Assembly (NCBI GenBank): GCA_019633425.1
Contig: WSUB01000334.1
Span: forward strand, 1-21,052
From: Tulasnella sp. 424
Lineage: Eukaryota > Basidiomycota > Agaricomycetes > Cantharellales > Tulasnellaceae
DNA length: 21,052 bases
Reading direction: 5' to 3'
Positions 1 to 8,832 of the stretch are shown one piece after another. Within the stretch, counting starts at the first letter, position 1, and each line of letters opens with the position of its first letter. The notes beneath the pieces are model-generated. The model was given only the letters and a program-made list of their open reading frames with translations, did no database searches and was not told the origin of the DNA. The position numbers and the translations under genes are program-made.

Positions 1-945
1 TCCTCGCTTTGGTGGGAGAATGCGGAGGACTCGACGCAGTCCATAACGCGCGCGCGGAACTCCTCCGCGTCGGGAAGTTACTTCTAGAAGCATGGATGCT
101 AGATACGAAGAATGTCCATAGGTGAAAAGAAGATGTCACAATCAGCTACCACGATTCACAACGCTTAAAATCGTCACGCCGCCCTCACCTCCCTGACACC
201 GCTAACGCCAAACCTCTAGGTCTTGGCGCCCACGACCTAGACTAGGACACCATCCGGTTGGTGGCTTTTCCTTGACGTCTGACAGGTCCGCGGGTGTGAC
301 TTGCTTGTTGAGAGGATCGACTTTGAGAGTTTCGGCTTCGTAGGTGGAGACTCGGCGCGCTTTGTGTCCGGCGACGTAGCGAGGCATTGGAACGGCCCTC
401 GAAAGTTCCAACTGCGAACGAGGAAAGGAACGGCAGGACCAGGAAGTAAGTTTTGGGGCCTGACGAGAACCAAAAATGTGTGCAGTGAGTCCCCTGCGAA
501 ATTGAACGCGAATTAGAGAATTGTAGATTGGACTGAGCAAATAAGACAATCAGGGAGACGCACGAAGTGGCAAACCGAGTCCTCCGTATCCTTGTTCTTC
601 AGCATGCTCGTACTAGTCCATCTGCTTGCCAGAATGTAAAAACTTCCCTCCTCGAGAGGCGTTTTGTATGCCGGTGGGTGAGTTTCCTTTGGTCGCAGAG
701 TAAATGAGCGTTGTGGTTGTGCCTGGGACGGTGACCAACTTGGTGACCCGATCGAATATGGTCAGCGCTCTATGTCATTGAGATGGCTTTGTGATGGCAT
801 CTTGAGGGTCGATATCGCGACAGGCTGTGAATATGGAGGAGGCGGGGAAGGGTCACACTTCACGGCAACACCTTGGGAGCAAATGAGGCAAGCGTGCCCC
901 TCACAACCATCGACGACATTAGGCAGTCCAACAATCATTTGATTT
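1..945 (-). pseudogene. Type-II NADH dehydrogenase (NDE1-like) pseudogene, copy A, partial at window edge
   Basis: Read on the minus strand, the region gives the order of an external alternative NADH:ubiquinone oxidoreductase. First comes a transmembrane/presequence-like stretch (about 900-660). Next is a damaged FAD-binding Rossmann motif (LASRWTSTSMLKN, near 640-600, where GxGxxA is expected). Then come VLVRPQN near 470, RYVAGHKARRVSTYEAETLK and VDPLNKQVTPADLSDVKE at 380-270, and, after an intron-like gap, LPDAEEFRARVMDC near 90-40. The frames change between these blocks and stops fall inside CFLKELP (read as CF*K*LP), so it cannot encode the enzyme. Intron positions matching copy B survive, so this is a DNA-level duplicate and not a retrocopy. 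It continues left of base 1. The family oxidises NADH at the inner mitochondrial membrane and passes electrons to ubiquinone without pumping protons. Assignment rests on remembered family sequence; I am confident of the family and less so of the exact ends. Confidence 0.82.
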
Positions 946-2225
946 CTGTTGCATGATCGACGGGCCCGGCATTAGGTGTAGAGATATGAGGTGACGAGCA
1001 AAAATGGCTCGTACTCTCAGCCTTCAGCCTTCAGACTGATGACGTAACGGTCCATCAAACTCAAGGGTCCCGAAGTCTGTCCGGCGAGTGCTGACGCCAA
1101 GAGTCCCCTTCTTATTCCCAATGTACCTGCTCTCTCCACAAAGCTTCCTCTTTTCTGCCGGTGGAGCTGGCCGGGCTGAGCAACTTCGCCTCTTCTCGTG
1201 TCAGCTGGATCCAACCCATGTTTCTCCCCTTCCAGTTTGTCGTTACTGGTTGTAAGCTGTGTGTGAATATCTCGTTTACTGCACCTCCCCCCAGTCCCCT
1301 CGGGTCCGCGCGATAAACTTAGATAACCATCATCTTCACCATGATCGGGTGTGTCATTCCACGCTGAGAGACGCAAGGCTATCAGATAGATTGAATTCAC
1401 ATTCCTGGCACCGCGAGACATGTACTCTCCCGCGTTAGTCTGAGCTTTTCAATCGGACAAACCGCAGTGTGAGCCATCCCTTCGACCGTATCCGTGCATT
1501 TTGAACCTACTACCACGTACTACGCACGCCGTGTATCATAGCCCTTCAAGCCGAGTACCAACTTGTGTATTTTTTGCCCGGCGTACGTGTCTCGATTCCA
1601 CCCGGCCACCTACTCGCCGAACGAATCAAACGAGACACCCAACGATGCAACCCACCATTTGCCAAAGCTACCTTCACCCTGACGAAAGAGATCAAGTGCA
1701 CCGACAACGTTCGACCCTATCATTATAGATCTGCACCACCACTCCCTACGTTCGAATCTTAATCTTTTTTCGTGCGAGCCCCCCCCCCCGGATCGATTCA
1801 TTCGACTTACTGGTTACGCTAAACACGATTAAAAGTAACTCGGCTGTCCAGGGGTACTGAGACAAAGTGGGCATCGCTGATCGATTCCAAGCGCACAATC
1901 GATTGTTGCACGGCAACACGCGCGTTAGCAGTCGAACCGACTTATTCGAAGGAGAGAGCCCCGACTATGAAACTCAGTAGCAATCAGCGGGTTCGAAGAT
2001 CCGATCGACTAGGGGCCTTAAGGCGCTACCTCGTGGAAGCAAATCGAAGCGTACAACGTTATCTTATTAGCAGCACCAGATTGCGGGGAACGTGGTGGCT
2101 TGCGACGAACATTCCAACAGAGAAAAAACCTCGAAAGCGCCCATGACCGCTGCACACTTCCTTTGCCTCAAGGCGAAGGGCACAGAGGAGAACGACACGA
2201 GCGCAGTTCGCAGGGCTCTCCGTGT
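946..2225. other. Gene-poor stretch between NDE1-like copy A and the kinase gene
   Basis: About 1.3 kb without a gene I can support. Open frames here (for example minus 1017-1421 and plus 1501-1762) have no recognisable motif, no credible intron pattern and no family resemblance. A C10-type homopolymer sits near 1779-1789. The last 250 bases before the kinase become pyrimidine-rich, as expected for a fungal 5' leader. Confidence 0.5.
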
Positions 2226-2231
2226 TATAAA
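2226..2231 (+). promoter_or_regulatory. Possible TATA box of the kinase-TPR gene
   Basis: TATAAA lies about 112 bases before the chosen ATG (2343) and is followed by a pyrimidine-rich leader (2250-2340, CTCC and CTTCC runs). Spacing and leader fit a fungal core promoter, but a single hexamer is weak evidence. Confidence 0.35.
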
Positions 2232-2342
2232 GACCCTCAGATTCACCACTCCGTTCCTCATACTACCTCCTATCGCTTCCTCCCCCTCGGCGAAGCTCCT
2301 ACCTGACCAGCGACCTGTCTCATCTTCGATCTTATTTACCCG

Positions 2343-4698
2343 ATGCAAATGGACCCAAAAAACGACGCCGCCCGTCGTGGTTCGCCAGGATCCGATCCAG
2401 GCGATTCTGGCAGTATGTCCCAGCTAAGCAGCAAACTTGTACGTCTCGCCCGAATCACGAAAAGTGGTCATAAGTGCTTACCGTAGTTCGCTTTAACGTA
2501 GCGAGATAAACTCCAGAAACTTGCCGAATGGCGAATTGATTCGTCCTCGATCGAATTCCCGGAAGCCGGCCCGGAGTTTCGTGGAGGATTTGCGACAGTT
2601 TCACGAGCGTTTTTGGTTTCTACTTCCGCCTTGAAAGGTAGTCGCCATGGCTCAGCTCATACCGGAGGCGGGAACGAGTCTGATGGTGGAACGCCCAAGC
2701 GCAAGGTCCGTCGCGATGAGATTCACTTTGTCCCTTACAACAAGTCATTGGCCAAGCTGGCTTCCGTATGTTAGGCCATCGCAGTAAAGAAACTGAAAAT
2801 CGAGAATGGAAAGGACAAAGAGCGAGTATTGGGGGTGAGAATGGGTTATCCCAACGTGTCGAGTCTTCACACGGCTCTAACTCCTCTCAGTTGGCACTCA
2901 GGGAAGCGGGATTCCTAACCGAGCTATCTCACGAAAATGTCGTCAGGCTTGAAGGATTCGTTGAAGATCTGTCCGAGGATAGGATCTGGTTGGTGTTTCC
3001 CTGGGCGGACAATGGAAATTTAAAGGACTTTGTGGCCTCGGCCAACTGGGAAATACCGGAACGAATATGGCTGGTAAGATCAGGACGCTATCTTTCATGG
3101 CACCCTCTGAGAAACCGTATTACAGATAGACGACGTGGCTAGAGGAGTGGAGTACCTTCATAATCGGAATCCGCCGATCTACCACGGCGACCTCAAATCG
3201 GTGGGTCCGGATGTTACTGCGATATGACATCCGGCAAGCTTAAACTCTACACTGTATAGGCCAACGTGCTGGTAACTTCGGGCTGTAACGCAGTCATCAC
3301 GGACTTTGGCTCCGCTCGTCGTCTCACAAAAAAGGACCCCCCTGTTCAACCTGAGAAAAGCGAAAACGAAACGCAAGCAGCACTGTTGCTTGAGACGGAG
3401 TTCTGTGAAACCACAAATACCATAACCCTGAAGGGTAATCAGTACACGCTTCGCTGGGCTCCTCCTGAGCTGCTTAAGGATGACGAACCTGGCCTTTGGA
3501 GTGATATCTGGGCACTGGGCTGGGTGTTTTACGAGGTATACTAAAATCCGGATATTATCCTCAACAGAAGCTTACAATCAACGCTGAAATAGGTTATGAC
3601 AAATTCAATTCCATTTCAAAACATCCGAAAAGACTCTGTCGTTTTCATACACGTCATTCAGGGGAACCTCCCATCCGCCGCTGATCACACCAGCATGGTG
3701 TTGATGCGGGCACTTTACTCGCTCATGATCACGTGTTGGAGCATCGATCCCAGCAAGCGACCAACGGCTGAGGAGTGTCGAAAGTCAATGACTCATATGG
3801 TGAGTGGTGCCAGCTTTGCGGATACTTGAATGCAATTTGATCTTTTGCCATATAGCCAATGGTTCTTCCAGATCTTCTGCGGGCCGCAAATGCATCGATT
3901 TCGCAAACTCGCTCTCCTCAACTCCTTATCAAAATGGGAGAAATGCATAATTCTCAGAATGACTATATAAACGCGTCAAAATGTTTTACCGAAGCCTTGG
4001 GCATTTGCACGGAGACTGTTGACAATGCGAGAAAAGCCAGCGCCCTCTTTGGTCTCGCTGAAGTGAATCGGCTTCAAAATAATTTCACCAAGGCACTTCA
4101 ACTCTACTCGGAGGTCGTCCAAATTGACACCGACCTTGGCAACACAGGAGGAAGAGCCTGCGCCCTATCGGGTCTTGCTGAAGTGCATCGGCATCAAAAG
4201 GAGTACAGAGAAGCCGCAACATTCTTATCCGAGGTTATCCAAATCAGCACCGACCTCGGGGACAAAAAACGGAGGGCAGACGCCATGCGGGGTCTCGCTG
4301 AGGTGCATCTAGAGCAAAACGAGTACAGCGAAGCTGTCCCGCTCTACTCCGAGGCCGTCCAAATCTACACCGACATCGGCAATAGGCAAGGAAGAACCGA
4401 CGCTCTGTGGGGTCTCGCTGAGGTGCATCGGCTTCAAAAACAGTACACCCAGGCCGTTCAGCTTTTCTCCGAAGTCCTGCAAATTTCTACCGACATTGGC
4501 TACAGATACAACAGCGCCTGCGCTCTGAGAGGCTTTGCCAACATCCATCGCGACCAGGATCAGCACGAAGACGCAGTCCACCTTTATGAACAAGCCGCTG
4601 GGATTTTTGAAGAAATCGGACATACTCATGATGCAACAGTTGCATTAAACCGTGCCGCTCACTCCCGTCGAAAACTTAAACCGGCGGAGGCGGAATGA
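2343..4698 (+). CDS. Protein kinase (TKL-like) fused to C-terminal TPR repeats
   Basis: Model: exons 2343-2438, 2502-2637, 2785-2834, 2891-3073, 3126-3200, 3260-3535, 3593-3799 and 3856-4698; all introns are GT..AG and phases agree, giving about 621 residues. Kinase features in order: glycine loop RGGFATV (about 59-65), VKKLK with the ATP-binding Lys (about 79), hinge WLVFPWADNGNLKDF, catalytic loop HGDLKSANVLV (HGD in place of HRD), DFGSAR, WAPPEL (APE-type), SDIWALGWVFYEV and CWSIDPSKRPTAEECR. All catalytic residues are present, so it should be an active Ser/Thr or dual-specificity kinase. From about residue 360 to the end there are about six 40-residue TPRs (core ALxGLAEVHRxQxxYxEA). No membrane segment or signal peptide is seen. 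Such kinase-TPR proteins are expanded in Rhizoctonia-type fungi; substrate and role are unknown. Oddity: exon 2 read straight on meets TAG at 2772-2774. It is avoided only by the 147 nt intron 2638-2784, or by using that TAG as an acceptor. The ATG choice rests on the first exon ending at a good donor (GTACGT); an earlier exon is possible. Confidence 0.85.
3922..4660 (+). repeat. 120-bp coding tandem repeat (TPR units)
   Basis: The last kinase exon is a head-to-tail array with an exact 120-bp period (40 codons). The core around GGTCTCGCTGAGGTGCATCG recurs near 4054, 4174, 4294 and 4414, with degenerate units at both ends (starting MGEMHNSQND and ending ALRGFANIHRDQ, ALNRAAHSRR). Inner units are far more alike at DNA level than TPR structure demands, which points to recent unit duplication or gene conversion. 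Confidence 0.85.
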
Positions 4699-5460
4699 TG
4701 TTTCGCCGAGACATTTCGAGATCGAGCGAGATTTGGTTCTTGAGGGTCCCCGACTGCATTCTTGTTATGCATGGTTCTGTACAAAACTGTGAGCTATTTA
4801 TCCTGTTGACTGAAAGTTTGGTACTCCGTCTCCCTTGTATGTATCTTGTTCATGCGACGCATCCGAATCGATTAGTAATATCCTGTCGTCCGAAAGTCCT
4901 GGATTATGCGCTTATCCCATCGTTCGCCTTTCGTCTGGATGAGTTCAGGTCGGATGGAGCCGCCACAAAGCAACGTCTCTTGGGTATGGGGCGTAACGTA
5001 CTTTCGAGGCTGCAGGCTTCAAGTTACCATCGACTACCGTACCTTGGAGTCGAACTTGAGCCGAACTATAAACATTTGAACGATTGTCTATCCCACCGGA
5101 ATGTGACCAGGATTTTCGAGATCGTTTCATTTATTACGGCGCTGCGTATCCTTGCACAAAGTCAGCCGGGGCGTATTGGATCTCGTCCGACCAAAACAGC
5201 ATGCCTTCCTCCGGATTATGGCCTAAGGACATTGCGCGGCCACTCAAATCGACATTACATTATCATGCGTAAACATCAAGTGGACAGGGGGGAAAAGGCA
5301 AGGTGAAGTAGTAGGAGAGCTCTGGAGAAAAAGGAGGAAGAAAAGAAAAGAAAGGAGCGAAGTCTATTGTCTATTGGATAAGATGAAAAGGCGAGGAACG
5401 CGTATAGTAGATAGAGAAAACAGCCTCGAGAATACCGGACGGTTTCGATACCTTAAAGGA
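4699..5460. other. Gene-free stretch; probable kinase 3' UTR plus polypurine tract
   Basis: No supported gene. A 203-codon frame (4695-5306) overlaps the kinase stop by ATGA, but it has no motif and looks like chance. A polypurine run (5323-5362, GGAGAAAAAGGAGGAAG-like) is the only distinctive composition. Confidence 0.5.
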
Positions 5461-7290
5461 TTAGTTACGGCTTTCACGGCTCACGTCACTGTTGAGACCG
5501 CCAGTCAGTCAATCGTTGAACGCTCTCAAGAATCCCAAATATTACTCACCGTCCGAACAGCTTGACTTCAACAAGTCACTCGACACCAACGTCCTATTCC
5601 TCAATTAGAACAGCGACAAAACGCATGCACTCCTCCAAAAGAGGAAAGTTGTGACAGCGCCAGAGGCGAACTAGACACGGACATGAACCAGTTAAGGTCA
5701 ACCACCTGACTATCCAGACCGTGCACAAATCACTCACGTTTCCGTTCATGAAGGGGTAAATCGGCAATTGCCTTATCTGAACCGATGTACGCAAGCTTCC
5801 TTGTTGGCTGTAATGGAAAGGACGAATCTGCTAGCCTTGTTGAGTTGCTTGACGATAGATTCGATTCCTCGGCGTTGTGCTATTCAGTAACCTCTCTTAG
5901 TACGACGTCCGGGTTTCCGCGGCAAAAGAGACGTGGATCGCGAACCCTGGCTTTACCCTCCGGACCCTCTGGTAACCCGCTCCTCTCTCCGCGCAATTCC
6001 GCAAGCTGCTTCTCGAGCGCTTCCTTCTTGGCGAGTTGACCGAGAAGACGAGCGAGGTATCGGCCCTCCTGAGTCGCCACTTGAGCTGTTGGTGCGTACG
6101 AGGTAGCAGTGCACTGTCGAACATATATCTGCGGCGTCAGTTTCAAGCGGAAGCGATTTTGACGAGGGTTGCACTCACGTCTTCGATCGCGTAAACGTCG
6201 CTCACGCCCACCAACAACCCCCTCCTATTTGTCTGATGCTGCGGCAGCTGCGCTATCAAGTCCCTCGTAATGGGCCTACTAACGTTGCCCGCGGCCCAGA
6301 CCAACAGGTCATAAAGAAGCTCCTCGACTTGTCCCTTATCATTCTTGACGACGGCGGTCTTGTCCTTGACTTCCTTCACCATGGTCTTAGTGAGGACCTC
6401 GATGTTCTGCTCCTTGAACGTCGACTCGGTGTACTGGATCAGTTCCCGGCTCAACATGGGCAAGACGTTGGTAAAGCCTCGACGAGGGTGATTTTGAGCT
6501 TTTCGGCGAGTTCGGGGTACCATGAACGGAGGTCGTCTTTGATGAAGTCGTGCAGCTCGCCAGAGAATTGGACGCCTGTGGGTCCACCGCCGACGACGAC
6601 TAGAAGTGCGCATCGCAGGTGAGATTCGTGCGCACCCTTCGAGGTGTGACGCTCGACTCACTCATGTGCATTAACCGGTCGACTTCTTTCTCGCTCTGGT
6701 CAGGGAAAGCGGCCGATTCGATACAGTCCATAACGCGCTCGCGAAGTTTCTCAGCGTCGGGAAGTTCCTTCAAGAAGCACGAATGCTAGAAATGGCCACA
6801 GTCGAAGACGAATGACGCCACGATCAGTTTCCCCCTCCCATAATTTACAACGCTTAAGAATCGACTCTCACCTCCTTGACACCGGGAATGCCAAACGTCT
6901 GCGTCTCGGCACCGACAGCGTAGAGTCCATGTTCTTCAACATACTCGTAGCAGCCCACCCACTCCCAAGAATCACAACGGTCTTCTTGTCCTTATCAAAG
7001 GGCATTTGCCACGCGGGTGGGTGAGTCCCCTTGGTCGCAAAGTAGAAAAATGTGGCTCCCGATACGGTGACCAAGGTGACCCGACTGAAGGTGGTCAGCA
7101 CTCGACGCCATCGTGGTGGTTTTGGGATGGCGTTTTCAGTCTCGATAGCGTGAAATGTTCGAGACGTCGTGAATAGCCTTGAGGATTCGGAGGAGGAGAC
7201 GGCGGCGGATGGCCTAGCTGGCAGGCTCCGAGCCAGCGGCCTGCGAGCGACGGTATTGAGAGTCCTCCTTGCGGCTGTCAAAAAACACAT
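5461..7290 (-). pseudogene. Type-II NADH dehydrogenase (NDE1-like) pseudogene, copy B
   Basis: The fullest of three copies. N-terminal exon: an Arg-rich mitochondrial presequence (RRPLARSLPARP, then LFTTSRTFHAIETE), a hydrophobic segment (VTLVTVSGATFFYFATKG) and an intact FAD-binding motif KKTVVILGSGWAATSMLKN. After 6926 the sequence jumps out of frame to LYAVGAETQTFGIPGVKE, so roughly 100 residues are missing. Then follow [38 protein letters not shown] (NADH-binding motif), [74 protein letters not shown] and a terminal FGRDVSRE before TAA at 5463-5461. Canonical introns remain, for example GTGAGT..CGACAG between VYAIED and CTATSY. Single-base indels break frame in the [15 protein letters not shown] and LP/FMNG blocks. 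It would have been an inner-membrane NADH:ubiquinone oxidoreductase. As it stands it is non-coding unless the many frame breaks are sequence errors, which the internal deletion makes unlikely. Confidence 0.88.
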
Positions 7291-7749
7291 CAGCGACCCC
7301 TCGACATCGTCTTTGTCTCTCTACATACCTAGAATTGCGAGTCGGGAGAGAGGTGGGGGGGCGGGGGGAGAGGGAGAGGAGATAAGCTTGTACGGAGCGG
7401 CGTGCCGACGAGAGTGGAATCTTTTTGAGAGAGAAAGAGATTGACTGTTTACCCCAATGACAGAGGCTACATGAGAGGCCAATTGAGAACCTATGGTTGA
7501 AGAGTAGTAACGAGTAAACGCAATGAATGAAGCGGAAGTGACGTAAGCACTTGCGCCTGAATACTTTGAGCTGACCATGACCCTCCAGTCCGACTCGATG
7601 ATCAAGGAATAGTGGACAGGCTCGTTAATGGTAGGAGTCCAATCTCTCGCTTAGGCCATCAATTGACGACTGATGCGGTTTCGCGACGCCGTGCCGCTTG
7701 CCCAACGTTCTGGGCACTGGAAGGTTCGCACGTGATCTGGGTTAGAGCC
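7291..7749. other. Spacer between NDE1-like copies B and C with G-rich low-complexity run
   Basis: Probably the ancestral 5' flank of copy B: on the minus strand it is pyrimidine-rich close to the start. A G-rich run (7348-7382, GGTGGGGGGGCGGGGGG-like) is the only distinctive feature. The 285-base minus frame at 7321-7605 has no recognisable domain. Confidence 0.45.
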
Positions 7750-8345
7750 CCACGTGCTTTGTGTCCAGCGACGGAGCGAGGCATTGAACGGCTTTCAACA
7801 GTCCCCCCTGCGGGAGATAGAAGGAACAGCATGAGAAGGAAGTAGTTCTGGAGCCTTACGAGGACAGTAAATGCGTGCAGTGAGTCCCCTGCGAGATTGA
7901 AGGCGAATTAGACAATCGTAGTTTGGACCGAGAGAATAAAACGATTGGAGAGACGAACGAACATGTAATCCGAGCCCTCTGTATCCATGTTCTTCAACAT
8001 GCTCGTACCAGTCCATCTGCTCCCGAGAATTAAAATGATCTTCTTGTCCGCCTCGAAAGGCGGTGGCTATGCCGCCGGTGAGTGAGTTTCCTTGGTCGTA
8101 AAGTAAATGAGCGTGGTGGTTGTGCCTAGGACGGTGACCAACGTGACCCGATCGAATGTGGTCAGCGCTCTATGCAGCTTGGGTGGTTTTGGGGTGGCAT
8201 TCTGAGTCTCGATAGCGCGACAGCCTGTGAAGGATACTTGTAGAGGAAGCGGGGAAGGGTCACACTGCGCGGCAACACCTTGGGAGCAAATGAGGCAAGT
8301 GCTCCTCACAGTCATCGAAAACATCACACAATTCAACAATCATTG
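7750..8345 (-). pseudogene. NDE1-like pseudogene fragment, copy C (N-terminal part)
   Basis: The minus strand gives AIETQNATPKPPKLHRALTT, FDRVTLVTVLGTTTTLIYF, then KKIILILGSRWTGTSMLKN and DTEG, then after a decayed middle RSVAGHKARG. It stops at about 7750, where similarity to copy A also stops. It is much closer to copy A than to copy B. Both A and C have Arg where the second Gly of the Rossmann motif should be (GSRWT and ASRWT against GSGWA in B), and both share non-coding sequence such as GTGCAGTGAGTCCCCTGCGA. A and C therefore come from one already damaged ancestor. No complete reading frame survives. Confidence 0.83.
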
Positions 8346-8448
8346 ACTGAGCTTGCGAAGACCTATAAAAGTGGATCCCCCAGGCGGTTTCCAATCAGCG
8401 CGCGCCTCCCACGGGGTGGCCATCTGTTCGGTTTCGACGCGCGCGCTC

Positions 8449-8580
8449 TAGTGTTGCCGCGGAGTTCGAAGTCTTTCGAGAGGGGTTTCGATCTCTCTCG
8501 AACAAACCCTAACTTCGACAAACTTCGACCGTTCGAAGCTAGACCGAAGGAGGTATCGAAGCACTCCGTCACCCCTGGGA
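8449..8580 (+). repeat. Candidate hAT terminal region with clustered TTCGA motifs
   Basis: From TAGTGTTGCCGCGG at 8449, which resembles the T/CAGNG start of hAT terminal inverted repeats, there follow at least six TTCGA or TCGAA motifs in both orientations within 130 bases (about 8468, 8477, 8487, 8497, 8514, 8522, 8532). Clustered short subterminal motifs are typical transposase-binding sites in hAT elements. The matching right end is not in the window, so the exact terminus is unproven. Confidence 0.4.
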
Positions 8581-8583
8581 GTT

Positions 8584-8775
8584 AGACTCCCATCAGCCAG
8601 TTTGAACTTTGGATCAACCTATTTATGCCATTCATGGCACTCAGCCACCTCACGAAGCCAGACTCCCGTCAACCAGTCCGCTGAACGACCTGTTTATGCC
8701 ATCTATGGCAATCCGCCACCTCTGAAGTCAAACTCCCATCAGCCACTATGAATGACCTATTTATGAGCATCCATT
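8584..8775 (+). repeat. Three direct repeats of about 65-75 bp upstream of the hAT gene
   Basis: Three diverged tandem units begin at about 8584, 8660 and 8725. Each runs from ACTCCCATCAGCCA through GAACGACCTATTTATG to CCATTCATGGCA and CGCCACCTC. They lie between the candidate element end and the hAT start codon, so they may be subterminal or promoter repeats of that element. Confidence 0.65.
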
Positions 8776-8832
8776 TTGCGCTCCTCCCCATGTACTACTT
8801 CTCAACTTAGTATCACCATTATCCGACTCTAT

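Noticed and set aside
1017..1421. 134-codon minus-strand frame
   Set aside because: No recognisable domain, no splice pattern and atypical composition; it lies in decayed DNA next to a pseudogene.
2067..2427. Overlapping frames of 93 and 111 codons on both strands
   Set aside because: They overlap the promoter and first exon of the kinase gene, and neither shows a motif.
4695..5306. 203-codon plus-strand frame overlapping the kinase stop
   Set aside because: It begins inside the end of the kinase gene, has no family resemblance and falls where the 3' UTR is expected.
6236..6622. 128-codon plus-strand frame
   Set aside because: It is the antisense shadow of NDE1-like copy B; the recognisable protein is on the minus strand.
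5461..7290. NDE1-like copy B as a working gene with introns
   Set aside because: Introns do explain some gaps, but the out-of-frame internal deletion and at least three single-base frame breaks cannot be spliced away.
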